Notes: generated by a model not told the origin, from the sequence alone. A DNA stretch of 64,000 nucleotides from Pseudomonas sp. AB6 (GCF_034314105.1 NZ_JAVIWJ010000001.1:1985501-2049500); one strand, 5' to 3'; counted from the first letter of the stretch, positions 48,299 to 57,735 are shown. Numbers and translations are program-made.

Positions 48299-49063
48299 AT
48301 GCGTAATGCTTCAATCTCAATTCTGGACTCCACACTTCGTAGCGTTGTGGCAATTGGCACAGATTATGAGTATGGCCATCGCCTACCGATACACAGCCAT
48401 CGGCGCTCACAATTACTCTATGGATCAAAGGGCGTTATGCAGGTGACTACCGCCCTGGGTACGTGGGTAGTGCCGCCCCAACGTGCCGTGTGGATACCAC
48501 AGCAGATACCTCACGAAGTGCTATTTCTTGGCGTAACGACTCACAGCTTATACATCGAGCCTGAGGATTCGCCGGTCACAGGAGAAAGATGCCAAGTGAT
48601 TGAGGTCAGTCAGTTGATGCGCAACTTGCTTCAGGAGGCAGTGGATTTGCCTTTGGAGTACGACGAGGACGGACGGGACGGCGCGATAATGAAGCTCCTG
48701 CTACACGAAATACAGCGTGCAAACGAGCTTCCTTTGCATATTCCTATGCCCATGCACGACCGCTTACTGGCAAGCTGTAAAACCTTTCTGATGAAGCCCG
48801 ACGTCACCCTATCGGCCCAACAGTGGGCTGATTCTATATTCATCAGCGTGCGGACATTTAACCGTCTTTTCCAAGAACAAACCGGCCTGAGCTTTGGACA
48901 ATGGCGGCAACGAGCTTGCGTGGTCTTAGCTCTTTCGCGGCTCGCCGATGGCAACAGTGTGACGTGTATTGCTCTGGAGATGGGTTATGAAAGTCCCGCT
49001 GCATTTGCAACCATGTTTCGCCGAGTACTGGGCTGCGCGCCTTCGACGTATCTCAATAGTTAG
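48299..49063 (+). CDS. AraC-family regulator with N-terminal cupin
   Basis: 254 residues from the ATG at 48299; a GTG at 48260 would add 13 residues and neither has a good ribosome-binding site. The N-terminal cupin sensor (HRLPIHSHRRSQLLYGSKGVMQV, then VVPPQRAVWIPQQIPHEV) is typical of the small AraC repressor/activator group. The C-terminal double HTH includes LSAQQWADSIFISVRTFNRLFQEQTG and IALEMGYESPAAFATMFRRVLGCAPSTYL. Likely controls the divergent TauE gene. Confidence 0.9.
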   Translation: MRNASISILDSTLRSVVAIGTDYEYGHRLPIHSHRRSQLLYGSKGVMQVTTALGTWVVPPQRAVWIPQQIPHEVLFLGVTTHSLYIEPEDSPVTGERCQVIEVSQLMRNLLQEAVDLPLEYDEDGRDGAIMKLLLHEIQRANELPLHIPMPMHDRLLASCKTFLMKPDVTLSAQQWADSIFISVRTFNRLFQEQTGLSFGQWRQRACVVLALSRLADGNSVTCIALEMGYESPAAFATMFRRVLGCAPSTYLNS

Positions 49064-49066
49064 CCT

Positions 49067-49203
49067 TCCTTGCGAACTCGTCCGACGCATTAGCTAGACG
49101 AGGAATCACCTTCGCCGTGCTACAAGCAACCGAGATTGGAAAGCCTGTGTATGAGCAAATAGGCTGGATGGGGACCTCGGAAATGGCCAAACCCATCACT
49201 TGA
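49067..49203 (+). pseudogene. Remnant of a GNAT acetyltransferase (C-terminal tail)
   Basis: The frame reads LARRGITFAVLQATEIGKPVYEQIGW and ends at TGA 49201-49203. This is the end of an acetyl-CoA-dependent N-acetyltransferase, where GxPVYExxGW is the family's C-terminal motif. A stop lies just upstream and nothing of the rest of the gene remains. Directly abuts the IS1182-like remnant, suggesting the insertion or its decay removed the rest. Confidence 0.5.
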
Positions 49204-49215
49204 TAACGACTGCTT

Positions 49216-49706
49216 TCGGCCGATTCTGTTGAAAAAGTTGAAATTTAAGACTGAAAGACATTGAGGTTGGCTGTCTCTTCAGAACCCATTCGCCACGTTG
49301 TCAGCCATACTCCTGCGTCTCTTCGCTCCATTGAAAATCGCTGATAGGGAGGCTGTCGTTCTTGCGTTCGGTTTTGCCCCAAACGGGCACATGTAGCTGG
49401 ATATTTTTTTCGTCCACCCTCCAGGCCAACATCGGTGCGGTTCAATAAGCGGTCTCGCCGAGTCGACCGGGCTTGATATCGAACTGCTCTTCGACACGCT
49501 CAATCATGGTCTTGGTGCTCTCGACCTCGACTGTTCGATGAGCCGGGGTGATTTGCTGGGAAGTGATCTTCAATGTTGAACGAATAAAACAGCTGCTCCT
49601 GTCTACTCGACAATTGTCCCATCACGCTGTGAATCCTCCCGCCGGCCGATGACCGTATTTTGCCGCAGGCCAGCAGGATATCTACTTTTTCAACAGAATC
49701 GGCCGA
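49216..49706 (-). mobile_element. Internally deleted IS1182-like insertion sequence (491 bp)
   Basis: Bounded by perfect 23-bp inverted repeats at 49216-49238 and 49684-49706, each starting TCGGCCGATTCTG at the outer end. Inside on the minus strand are pieces of an IS1182-type transposase. The true N-terminus MGQLSSRQEQLFYSFNIEDH starts at 49622. An internal segment IERVEEQFDIKPGRLGETAY ends in a stop. A further piece, in another frame, reads MLAWRVDEKNIQLHVPVWGK. The catalytic middle and 3' end are missing, so it is non-autonomous. No target duplication seen. Confidence 0.7.
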
Positions 49707-49833
49707 CTTCTGCCGGTCGCAGTCAGCATCGATAAGTAGCTCCAAGCCGGTCACGGCCAATGACACGGAGGTGTCTTCTAAGCGTACTTGGCAACTAGTG
49801 GAGACCATGGTTCTACTTTGACTAGTCTTTGAC

Positions 49834-50349
49834 CTAGTCTCGATGATTAAGCCCCATAAAAGCGCGACAGTTTCGGGAGTCGATACTTCCTTGCTTATAT
49901 GGCCAGCACGCAAGCTGTTTCATACTGGGCGATTGCCGGACGATCGTTAGCTTTACTTTCTTTGAGAGCTCCTCTCGGGGGAAAAGATCAGAACCAGCGC
50001 CGAGGGTAACTACGTTGTCAGCTCCTCTAGGAATGAAGTTCTGATCATTGAAGACGGTTTGTCGAGCCGTGTTGGCTGGTAGATGTATGTCCAATGGTGC
50101 TTGAGGCTGCGAGGGCTCGATATCTTGCCTCGGCGACATTTCACTGGCGCGAATCAGCTCCCCTTCTCCCCCGATTGGACTCATCAACCGTTTGTATGCC
50201 GAGTCGGTGCTCGGGGCTCGGCTTATCAACTGCAGTGCACCTATCGTGGCTATGCTTCCAACCACCAGACACATGCCCAGGTAAAAAACGCTACGTTTGT
50301 GATGTCTTCTGATGACTCGTTCGGGAGCATCGCTGATGTCAGCTTTCAT
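49834..50349 (-). CDS. Hypothetical single-pass membrane protein
   Basis: 171 residues, no family recognised. Short basic cytoplasmic N-terminus (ERVIRRHHKRS), one membrane segment (about 20-43, VFYLGMCLVVGSIATIGALQL), then a periplasmic domain. The end contains two cysteines (LACWPYKQG and SRNCRAF) that could form a disulfide. GGAG five bases before the ATG supports it as a real gene. It ends 128 bp from the IS-like remnant and stands alone. Confidence 0.6.
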   Translation of the reverse strand: MKADISDAPERVIRRHHKRSVFYLGMCLVVGSIATIGALQLISRAPSTDSAYKRLMSPIGGEGELIRASEMSPRQDIEPSQPQAPLDIHLPANTARQTVFNDQNFIPRGADNVVTLGAGSDLFPREELSKKVKLTIVRQSPSMKQLACWPYKQGSIDSRNCRAFMGLNHRD

Positions 50350-50726
50350 CCATTCTCCGGTTCGCCTTTGAGGAGCGAAAAGCGTCCTTTTCCTACAGGC
50401 TTATCTCGCACGATGGCGGGCTTGAGGATGCAGCGGATTTCTCGAACGGATTAAAGCATATAAGAGCGATTCTAAACGACCCACTCTGGCCGACTTTTGC
50501 AGCTTGCGACGTGCCGGACTTGGCCAGAAACGGACGGAGACAACAGGCAGAGAACGATCGGGAGCGGAGGGTCGCTCCAAAAAAAACAAGATGCACCGGT
50601 GCTTGGGAAAAAGACGAACGGGCTTCTCGCCCGCCCCGGCTTATTTTGACCGGCAGAAGTCGACCCAAAGCTGCCCTTGGCTGACTTACCCAATCACGAC
50701 CTTACTGTCGGAGCAGACCGCCCCAT
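50350..50726. other. Intergenic region with dispersed repeat
   Basis: No gene supported. The 50605-50670 part resembles 61071-61137 in the same orientation (shared AAAGACGAACG and AGAAGTCGACCCAA blocks). This looks like a dispersed intergenic repeat rather than coding sequence. Confidence 0.5.
50605..50670. repeat. Dispersed repeat, copy 1
   Basis: Imperfect copy of 61071-61137. Shared blocks are AAAGACGAACG, a TTCT-GCC-GCCC stretch, and AGAAGTCGACCCAA. The two copies lie about 10.5 kb apart as direct repeats around the decayed ICE zone. Confidence 0.5.
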
Positions 50727-51668
50727 TCACTTCAGGTTCTGCTCAATCCAAACGGCCATCGTCGTCAGGTCAATACCGTGTGCAGCGTTGAAGGTCTGAC
50801 TCTTATCCCAAGCGACTCCTTTACCTTCAGCGAATACGGCTCGGTACTTGCTTAGCTGGTCATTCGGAGCAGCATTGAGATCGTCCTTCAATTTGGGAAT
50901 GCTCCATTCGATGCGAGATACCGTTCGGTTGAGCGTTGCATCAACCGCATCCGCCAACTGTGCGTAGGTCAGGGTGTCTCCGGCCACGAAGACCACCTGA
51001 TTGGCGAGGCGCGGCTTGGCAAACACAATCTTCGCCGTCAGCATCCCTATATCTTCTGGCGTAGTAACGGTGACCTGAGTATCCCAGCTGCCTAGCGCAT
51101 GAACAGTATTTTTTGCCAGATCAACCACGCCAAACGCGGGCTCGAATAAGAAGCTTGTAAACATCCCGGTGGAGATGATGATCCATTCGGTAGCGCGTTG
51201 CGCACGCAGTAGCTCACGGACTTCAAGTTGCTCATTAAATAAATCCTGCGCACTGCCTTTGCCAATCACGTCGTAGTCCACGCCAAATTGCCACGGCACA
51301 TAGCGTTTTACGCTCGCCTGAAGCACTGCACGGGTGAGTTTCAGCTGGGTGCCGGCACCGGCTATGAAACCTACGCAACTGATGATCGTGTCGAATCGGG
51401 CGAAATGCTCGGCAAGTTCCTCAACTGAATCGTTAATGACGTCAGCCTGCAAAATGTCTATGCCTAGCCCACGGAGTTCTTCAATGGCGCGCGTTTTAGA
51501 TGCGTCTTGAATCACCGCCACCGGTGGACGCAGAAGCACAGTAATACGAACGCCTGCATCCTTCTTGTTTAACGTAGTCCTAGCCAGCTCGCGTACCACG
51601 GACATGCCGAGTTCACCGGCCCCCAGCACCAGAATGTTGTCGGTTTCCACTGGTTTTGGCGTTTGCAT
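50727..51668 (-). CDS. NmrA-family NAD(P)-binding protein (aromatic alcohol/isoflavone reductase-like)
   Basis: 313 residues. Atypical SDR with N-terminal dinucleotide motif ILVLGAGELGMSVVREL, then VPWQFGVDYDVIGKGSAQDLFN where many relatives have the active-site Lys, here KGSAQD. NmrA-like proteins either sense NADP or reduce aromatic substrates; the function cannot be fixed here. Divergent from an HxlR regulator 97 bp away. Confidence 0.85.
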   Translation of the reverse strand: MQTPKPVETDNILVLGAGELGMSVVRELARTTLNKKDAGVRITVLLRPPVAVIQDASKTRAIEELRGLGIDILQADVINDSVEELAEHFARFDTIISCVGFIAGAGTQLKLTRAVLQASVKRYVPWQFGVDYDVIGKGSAQDLFNEQLEVRELLRAQRATEWIIISTGMFTSFLFEPAFGVVDLAKNTVHALGSWDTQVTVTTPEDIGMLTAKIVFAKPRLANQVVFVAGDTLTYAQLADAVDATLNRTVSRIEWSIPKLKDDLNAAPNDQLSKYRAVFAEGKGVAWDKSQTFNAAHGIDLTTMAVWIEQNLK

Positions 51669-51765
51669 AAATTTTCTCCAATGTGCTGATCAAGGTGAGT
51701 GAGAGTTATCCTGTCACCATTGGAGCCTGCCCATAAGTAGGTACACGAGTGATCCTGGGGGGCGA

Positions 51766-52179
51766 ATGGATAACGAAGAAATCATTAGGCAGTCGCAAGC
51801 TGCGTGCGAAGCACTCAGCGCAGGAGATGATGGTCTGAAGCGGGAAGTTCTCACCCATGCTGGTAATCGTTGGTCGCTGGGAATCGTCCACACACTAGGG
51901 GTGGAGGGACGGCTGCGGCATGCGGAGATAGCCAGGCGCATGAGGGGCGTGACGCAGCGGATGTTGACCCGCAGCTTGCGCCAGTTGGAAAGAGACGGCT
52001 TGGTTTTACGCCGGGATTACAACGAGGTGCCGCCACGTGTCGACTACGAATTATCCGAGCTGGGGCGGGGCCTACTAGCGCGGATGATTCCATTGTGGAT
52101 GTGGGTGGCAGAGAATGCTGAAGGTTTTCGCGATGCTCGTATTCTCTACGACTCTGACATTTCGAGTGATACGAAGTGA
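51766..52179 (+). CDS. HxlR-family winged-helix regulator
   Basis: 137 residues. The HxlR core is NRWSLGIVHTLGVEGRLRHAEIARRMRGVTQRMLTRSLRQLERDGLVLRRDYNEVPPRVDYELSELGRGL. A single cysteine at residue 14 (QAACEAL) could be a redox or electrophile sensor, as in some HxlR/YodB proteins. Divergent from the NmrA-like gene, a common pairing, so it probably represses it. Confidence 0.9.
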   Translation: MDNEEIIRQSQAACEALSAGDDGLKREVLTHAGNRWSLGIVHTLGVEGRLRHAEIARRMRGVTQRMLTRSLRQLERDGLVLRRDYNEVPPRVDYELSELGRGLLARMIPLWMWVAENAEGFRDARILYDSDISSDTK

Positions 52180-52254
52180 CCGCTTCTGGCCGATGGCTGC
52201 GCTTCCTAAATGAGCAGTCATCGGCGCTCTCGCCTCCATTTAGCAACTGGCCAG

Positions 52255-52701
52255 TCAGACCAGCCTTGCGCCGCCGTCGATATTCAAGGTGGCGCCATTC
52301 ATAAAACCGTTTCTCATCAGGAAAACAACGGCGGCGCCTGCTTCTGTTGCGCTGCCTAGACGATGCAGCGGCAGCGACTGTTCCAGCGCCGCCACGAACG
52401 CATCACGCCCGTCGCCCAGTGCTTTGCTGAAAATGGGGGTGTTGATCGGACCGGGTGACAAGGTGTTGACCCGAATCGGCGCCAACTCCAGGGCGAGGCC
52501 CCGCGCCAACGCTTCCATCGCGGCACACGCAGCCGACAACACAGCGGAGCCATTGGCATTGGGTCGCTCCGACAGCATCCCGGAGATAAAGGTGATGGAA
52601 CCGTCTTTTGCCAGGCGTTCGCCAAGGGCTCGTATGGCATGCACCGAAGCCCATATACGTTCCTCAAATGCCCGGCGCAGGTGGTAAATCTCGGCATCCA
52701 T
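52255..52701 (-). pseudogene. SDR-family oxidoreductase, 5'-truncated
   Basis: The C-terminal two thirds of a short-chain dehydrogenase: RLAKDGSITFISGML, then ALARGLALELAPIRVNTLSPGPINTPIF, ending GATLNIDGGARL. The Rossmann TGxxxGIG motif that should begin about 95-100 residues earlier is absent, and homology stops near 52701. No usable start is present. The break coincides with the left edge of the ICE-derived DNA, so the 5' part was probably lost on insertion or rearrangement. Confidence 0.75.
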
Positions 52702-52784
52702 TACCTTGCCCACCACACCCCCTACCCACCTCGTGACAACGTTGAGGCAACTTTGCATGCCCTCATCACTGAACGAGACATCTT

Positions 52785-54787
52785 TTGCGCCTATTCCTTT
52801 GCGAAAAACCTTCCCAAGGCAAAGACATCGCCCGCGTACTTGGCGCAACCAAGCGCGGCGACGGGTACCTGATCGGTGATTCGGTCTGCGTGACCTGGTG
52901 CATCGGACATTTATTGGAAACTGCGGCTCCTGAGGCCTACGACGCACGTTACAAATCCTGGTCTCTGGACCACTTGCCGATTATTCCCAGCGACTGGAGG
53001 GTCCAGGTCAAGCCTAGGACGGCCGCGCAATTCAAGGCCGTGAAAAAACTTCTGGGTGAAGCCAGGGAATTGGTGATTGCCACGGATGCTGATCGTGAAG
53101 GCGAGTTGATCGCCCGTGAAATCATAGATTACTGCGGGTATCGCGGACCGGTGCAACGTTTGTGGCTGTCTGCTCTGAACCCTGAATCAATTCGTAAGGC
53201 ATTAGCTGATTTGAAGCCAGGCGAGGAGACCTTTTTGCTGTATCACGCGGCATTGGCTCGCTCTCGCGCAGATTGGTTGATCGGAATGAACCTGAGTCGC
53301 CTGTTTACGCTGATCGCCAGGAGAGGTGGTCATGATCAATTATTCACCGTCGGCAGAGTCCAGACGCCTACGTTGAGCTTGGTTGTGAACAGAGATCGGG
53401 CCATATCGGCGTTCGTAAAAAAGCCTTTCTGGGAGGTTGAAGTTCTGCTCTCTGCACAGGGCCAGGCGTTTAGTGCGAAGTGGAAAGCACCACGCGACTT
53501 GCTGGACTCCGAAGGCCGCTGTGTGGACCAGGCGCAAGCTCTTCAGGCGTCCCGCCGTATCGCCCAAGGCCAGGCCGTTGTCAGCAATATCGATGTTGAA
53601 CGCATCACTGAACGACCCCCGTTGCCTTTCGATCTGGCGACGCTGCAAGAACTCTGCGACCGCCAATTGGGCATGGGGGTTGAGGAAACGTTGAACATTG
53701 CGCAGTCATTGTATGAAACTCACAAGGCAACACATTACCCGCGCACCGAATGCGCCTACCTTCCGGAAAGCATGCTTGAGGAAGTGCCAGCGGTTTTAGC
53801 TGCACTGGGTAAAACCGACCCGTCAATCATCCCGTTGCTACAGAAAATAAATGCTCAGCAGCGTTCACATTGTTGGGATGACAAGAAACTCGTAGGGCCG
53901 CATCACGGCATTATTCCGACCACTGAGCCTGCGGACATTTCAAGAATGTCGGACAAAGAATCCAAGGTGTATGACCTCATACGACGTCGGTATATCGCAC
54001 AGTTCCTGTCCAACCATGAATATGACCGTGCCTCAGTATCACTCTTATGCTCGGACATGGAGCTGCGAGCGGTAGGCAAGCAGATCGCTGTGACAGGATG
54101 GAAAACCTTGTTTTCTGGGAATGCCTCAAGCGATGGGACCGATGAAGAAACTATCACCGAAAAAACCCAGCAACTGCCAGTTCTGCATGTGGGCCAAAGT
54201 TGTCGTGTCGATGCCGCAGAATTGAAATCGCTGATGACATCGCCGCCACGCCCTTATACAGAAGGTTCACTACTCAAAGCGATGAAGAATATTGCCGAAC
54301 AAGTCGCACATCCGCGACTCAAGGCCAAGCTGAAGGCCACCACCGGCATTGGTACTCAAGCCACTGGGCGTCGATCATCAAGGGGCTGATGCAACGTGGA
54401 TATATAGAGAAAAAACGGCGAACGTTGAGTCCTACGGCATCTGCTTTTGCCTTGATCGATGCCATCCCAGCCATCGTCAAAGACCCAGGCATGACCGCAA
54501 TCTGGGAACAGGCCTCGGATGAGATTGAAGCCGGTCGAATGACTCTGGACAGCTTCCTCAAAAGCCAAGGTCTATGGATCGGAAAACTGGTGGAACAATG
54601 CTCGACGGTCACCCTGCGCCTCGATCAACCACCAACACCGCCCTGCCGGCAATGCGGCTCAAACATGAACAATAGAAAAGGCAAAAAAGGACCGTTCCTG
54701 TCATGTACACACTACCCAGACTGCAAGGGGGTTTTAAGCATTGGTCCCACCAGCAAGCGGAGCGTTAATCCGAAATCCTACAAATAA
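52785..54787 (+). pseudogene. topB: ICE-type DNA topoisomerase III TopB, frameshifted
   Basis: Type IA topoisomerase for ICE DNA processing. The 5' frame (52785-54389) has the TOPRIM motif DADREGE at 101-107 and active-site Y318 (THYPRTE). It then goes out of frame after TTGIGTQAT. The rest continues in the +2 frame from about 54366 as ASIIKGLMQRGYIEKKRRTL to 54787, ending with a zinc ribbon (CRQCG...CTHYPDCKG). Loss of one base at ACT-GGGCG, where GTxATRASI is expected, explains it. The first codon is TTG. It is on the opposite strand to ssb, unlike the usual ssb-topB order. Confidence 0.85.
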
Positions 54788-54794
54788 ATCCCAC

Positions 54795-55277
54795 CTATTG
54801 TGTCGGCTGAAGGGAAGGAAAAACGGTATTCCAAGATTCATCGACGTATGAAAGAATCACCCGGCTCCTAATTTTCACCCGCTGGCTACTGGCGGTCATC
54901 AGTGGCGTTGGGGGCTCAACACTCCATACCCAAGCACGCTTTACCTCGGGAAGCGCGTGCAGGCTCTCCCTTCGTCTCCCTGTCTGTCCGGGCACGTTGC
55001 CGTCACGATCTCCATGCTCGGGATCCACAGGCGTAAAGAGTTCAAGGTCTACTCTCCCTCGGGTCGATGCGCGAAGCACGGCCCCTACTTCTCCTTTATA
55101 AGCGACTTTGAAGAGTGCCCTGACCTTCTGCGGTGCGGAATGTGAGGACACCCTTCCGAGGGGCTGATATTCGCTGCCGGTGCCCGCCGGTGAAAAAACG
55201 GGCTCCCTTTGTACGCGGATGCGTGCCAGCGAAATTCCGATTCCAGCCACGACAAGAATCGGGTGAGGTGTGAGCAA
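54795..55277 (-). CDS. Hypothetical protein, possibly frameshifted at its start
   Basis: 160 residues in this frame, no recognised family. It starts with a TTG (LTPHPILVVAGIGISLARIRV, a possible membrane segment). In the next frame, ATG 55317 reads MNDRIDSPLALTVIAHTS, and joining the two near 55265 would give an N-terminal cytoplasmic tail plus membrane helix and a 130-residue soluble part. No ribosome-binding site is clear for either start. Convergent with topB, 8 bp apart. Weak evidence for a real gene. Confidence 0.4.
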   Translation of the reverse strand: MLTPHPILVVAGIGISLARIRVQREPVFSPAGTGSEYQPLGRVSSHSAPQKVRALFKVAYKGEVGAVLRASTRGRVDLELFTPVDPEHGDRDGNVPGQTGRRRESLHALPEVKRAWVWSVEPPTPLMTASSQRVKIRSRVILSYVDESWNTVFPSLQPTQ

Positions 55278-55379
55278 TGACAGTCAATGCCAAGGGGCTG
55301 TCGATGCGATCGTTCATAGGTGGTTTTCTGTTCTTGAGCCGAGACGCTGATCTCGGCTTAATTTCCTTGGTCGTTACAA

Positions 55380-55796
55380 CTACAGCGGTGGAATCGGATA
55401 AAACTCAACAGTCACGTTCCCATCCCCATCATGAGTGATATCCAAAACCCTATTAAGCATGTCGTCGATGCTGGCCAAATCTTCCAGCACGATATCGAAC
55501 AGATAAGTTTGTACCTTATAGGTCAATGGCTGTACTGAATTCAGACAGATCAGACCGGGGTGCACGTCCTGAAACAGATATAAGCCGCCAGGGCTGACGT
55601 AACCTTTTCCCCGAAAATCCCGAGAATTGGCCGTGACCAAAATAAAATCGTCATTGATCACGCACCTGACCAATTCTGGATCTTTTAAACCCAGCCAACC
55701 ACGGTCTCTGACGCAGCTGCAATCCAGGCCAGCGTTGTACGCACGTTCGACCAACCTCGGACTCAGACACTCATCCAACAGGAGCCGATGAATCAT
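55380..55796 (-). CDS. DUF5615 PIN-like toxin
   Basis: 138 residues. N-terminal RLLLDECLSPRLVERAYNAGLDC carries the first acidic pair, and NDDFILVTANSRDFRG the next conserved stretch. This is the Mut7-C/DUF5615 PIN-like fold seen in toxin-antitoxin modules, predicted to act as a metal-dependent RNase. Its ATG overlaps the DUF433 gene by 4 bp. Antitoxin first and toxin second is the usual order. Confidence 0.82.
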   Translation of the reverse strand: MIHRLLLDECLSPRLVERAYNAGLDCSCVRDRGWLGLKDPELVRCVINDDFILVTANSRDFRGKGYVSPGGLYLFQDVHPGLICLNSVQPLTYKVQTYLFDIVLEDLASIDDMLNRVLDITHDGDGNVTVEFYPIPPL

Positions 55797-56473
55797 TTGC
55801 CAATCTTAGTGGAAGCGATAACCCTCCGCACAGCCTTACCTTCGGCGGGCTTAGGAACTGAATAAATCTTTGGCCGCCCCCGACGCGGATGCGTCTTCAC
55901 GTAGATCCGTGCGTCCTCGATAAGCTCAATCGTCAAGAACCCATAGTCCTCTTTAAGCGCCTCGAACGAAGTGCCTTCATCGATCGATGCAATAACGATA
56001 TCTATCGGTACCCGTGACCCTTTGAAAACAGGGACGCCGCCCATGATGTCCGGGTCTGTAACGACAACAGACTCAGCCTCTCTCAAATGCTCAAGGCGCT
56101 CTCTCACGAAGTTCATATGTTTTTCAAAGCTGATTTCGAATAAATCGGTAGAGACACGCAGCGCTTGGGCATCAGGAAACAACTCCATCGTGACCATGCG
56201 CTCTGAGCTCGGGGAACTGAGCAATCGATCCGTAAACACCTGGAGAATTTCGACCCGGGTTTTTTTTGAAAATACGTCCTGTGCGGCCCTATTAAAGCTC
56301 ATGAGTACCGCCGCCAATGGCGCGTAGAGTCGGTACCCCGTCAGCTTCTTTCGATAAACATAGAAAGCCGGCAGGATGTTTTCATCAACCGCTTTGTTGA
56401 CCTCTTTCTCAGTCAAGCCGCTGAGATAGGCAACCTCGGCCGGCATCATTGACTCACGGACGACAGCGACCAT
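55793..56473 (-). CDS. DUF433 antitoxin-like protein
   Basis: 226 residues, longer than the minimal DUF433 antitoxin (about 75). N-terminal 120 residues resemble a MerR-like or DUF433-associated DNA-binding region (EVAYLSGLTEKEVNKAVDENI, about 11-31). The C-terminal DUF433 domain is DPDIMGGVPVFKGSRVPIDIVIASIDEGTSFEALKEDYGFLTIELIEDARIYVKTHPRRGRP. It probably binds the toxin and its own promoter. A fragment of a second copy sits at 44955-44994. Confidence 0.82.
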   Translation of the reverse strand: MVAVVRESMMPAEVAYLSGLTEKEVNKAVDENILPAFYVYRKKLTGYRLYAPLAAVLMSFNRAAQDVFSKKTRVEILQVFTDRLLSSPSSERMVTMELFPDAQALRVSTDLFEISFEKHMNFVRERLEHLREAESVVVTDPDIMGGVPVFKGSRVPIDIVIASIDEGTSFEALKEDYGFLTIELIEDARIYVKTHPRRGRPKIYSVPKPAEGKAVRRVIASTKIGK

Positions 56474-56913
56474 GACGGACCCCTAATAATTATTCCTTAA
56501 GCTGGGGAGAATTATAGTCATACCACCGTTCAGCACAACCTAGAACCGACGATCTGTGCCTGCTCTCGCAATCCGTTACTCGTTAGGCTTGACAGGGCAT
56601 AAGACTTTTTCCACTCTAGCCGCATGTCCGCTGACGTCGTCAGCAGCATGCTCAGGTAGCCAAGATCTTAAAGGCTACGGCGCGATACTCCGCGTTTGAT
56701 CCCCCCAGAGATCGCCATCAGCATTCGTAATACACAGTATCCGCATCAGTGAATTGATTGATGACAGCACCTTATGTTTGAATTCTAAGGCGTTGGCAGA
56801 TCGCGATGATCTTGCTCCTGCGTTGAGCAAGTTAGCCGACGCGCTTTCGTGAGTTAATGCTTTCATTGAACTACAGATTCTATGTGTTTATTAAAATAAA
56901 AAAGGAGCGCGAA
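56474..56913. other. Intergenic region between antitoxin and thioesterase genes
   Basis: 440 bp, no supported gene. It should contain the promoter of the toxin-antitoxin pair on the minus strand and that of the thioesterase on the plus strand; no clear operator or hairpin was found. Confidence 0.4.
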
Positions 56914-57315
56914 ATGGATGTTCCGCAGGATTTCAAACCGTTATTTAGAAGCAGCCCTTTTCTTGATCTTCTAGGCCCCTTCTATTATCGGGAAAATACT
57001 GAAGGTTTTACTATTGGGATTCGTGTACAGGAGAAACACGCCAATGCGCGTGGACTCGCCCACGGAGGCCTATTCATGGCACTGGCTGATGTCGCCCTAG
57101 GCTACAGCGCAGCTTTCTCGAAAGACCCACCTCTCAAACTTGTGACGACTGCACTGACCACGGATTTTGCCGGTTCCGCCAAGATAGGCGATTGGTTGGA
57201 AGCCGTGGTGGATATTCAAAAAACCGGAAGCCGATTGGTTTTTGCTAACAGTTATATTAGCGTTGGAGATGAACGAGTGGTCCGAGCCAGCGCTTCATTT
57301 CTAGTGGTTAGCTGA
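56914..57315 (+). CDS. Hotdog-fold PaaI-family thioesterase
   Basis: 133 residues. AAGGAG six bases before the ATG at 56914 fixes the start; the frame is open from 56857. The core HANARGLAHGGLFMALADVALGYSAA includes the catalytic HGG and Asp of 4-hydroxybenzoyl-CoA/PaaI thioesterases. Hydrolyses an acyl-CoA, acyl unknown. Isolated accessory gene; it is tail-to-tail with the small gene at 57330. Confidence 0.85.
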   Translation: MDVPQDFKPLFRSSPFLDLLGPFYYRENTEGFTIGIRVQEKHANARGLAHGGLFMALADVALGYSAAFSKDPPLKLVTTALTTDFAGSAKIGDWLEAVVDIQKTGSRLVFANSYISVGDERVVRASASFLVVS

Positions 57316-57329
57316 AGCGCGGACGGCGA

Positions 57330-57605
57330 TTATTGATCGAGCTTGTCGATAAAGCTGTCGCGGGTTTCCCTAAGCGCCGTCGAGGACAATTCCATTAGCC
57401 CAGAAAACAATGCATCGGGATCCTCATGTACTCGCCCTTTCGGAACGCGCCAGGCTCGGTGCTGCGGGTGGTCTGTCCGGCGAATGAAATAGCCCTGCCG
57501 ATCCAGAAGCAACCGATTGCTCCCCTCGATGTAAGTCAGCAGCAGGCCATAGTCATAGCCGTCATACACCACTCGTTTCAACAACGTGGGACGTCGTATT
57601 TTCAT
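57330..57605 (-). CDS. Hypothetical protein (ICE-associated small gene)
   Basis: 91 residues from the ATG at 57605; an ATG at 57635 adds ten. Basic N-terminus MKIRRPTLLKRVVYDGYDYGLLLTY, then GSNRLLLDRQGYFIRRTDHPQHRAWRVPKGR. No family recognised. A palindrome copy lies 114-130 bp upstream, the same relation seen for the other ICE genes. Confidence 0.55.
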   Translation of the reverse strand: MKIRRPTLLKRVVYDGYDYGLLLTYIEGSNRLLLDRQGYFIRRTDHPQHRAWRVPKGRVHEDPDALFSGLMELSSTALRETRDSFIDKLDQ

Positions 57606-57718
57606 GACGTGGGACTTCTTACTGTGAGAGTTCAACGGAGGATGGTGGTTGGCGATCAGCAGGTAGGACTTTCAGAATGGGCGTCACGACTGCGCGATTT
57701 TTTGCTTTGCAGTGAGAG

Positions 57719-57735
57719 TGATTCCAGTGGAATCA
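57719..57735. promoter_or_regulatory. 17-bp palindrome, single copy with a half-site
   Basis: TGATTCCAGTGGAATCA, perfect 8-bp arms around G. At the expected 36-bp position only a half-site TGGCATCA (57753-57760) remains. It shares flanking bases (CAGTT-GGCAC) with the 60169 copy. It lies upstream of the small gene at 57330-57605. Confidence 0.7.

Noticed and set aside
50393-50693. Overlapping minus-strand open frames in the 50350-50726 gap (Ser/Arg/Phe-rich)
   Set aside because: No ribosome-binding site, no recognisable motif and overlap with a dispersed repeat; composition looks like non-coding DNA.
56675-56866. 63-residue minus-strand open frame upstream of the thioesterase gene
   Set aside because: Overlaps the thioesterase leader, lacks a ribosome-binding site and shows no motif.
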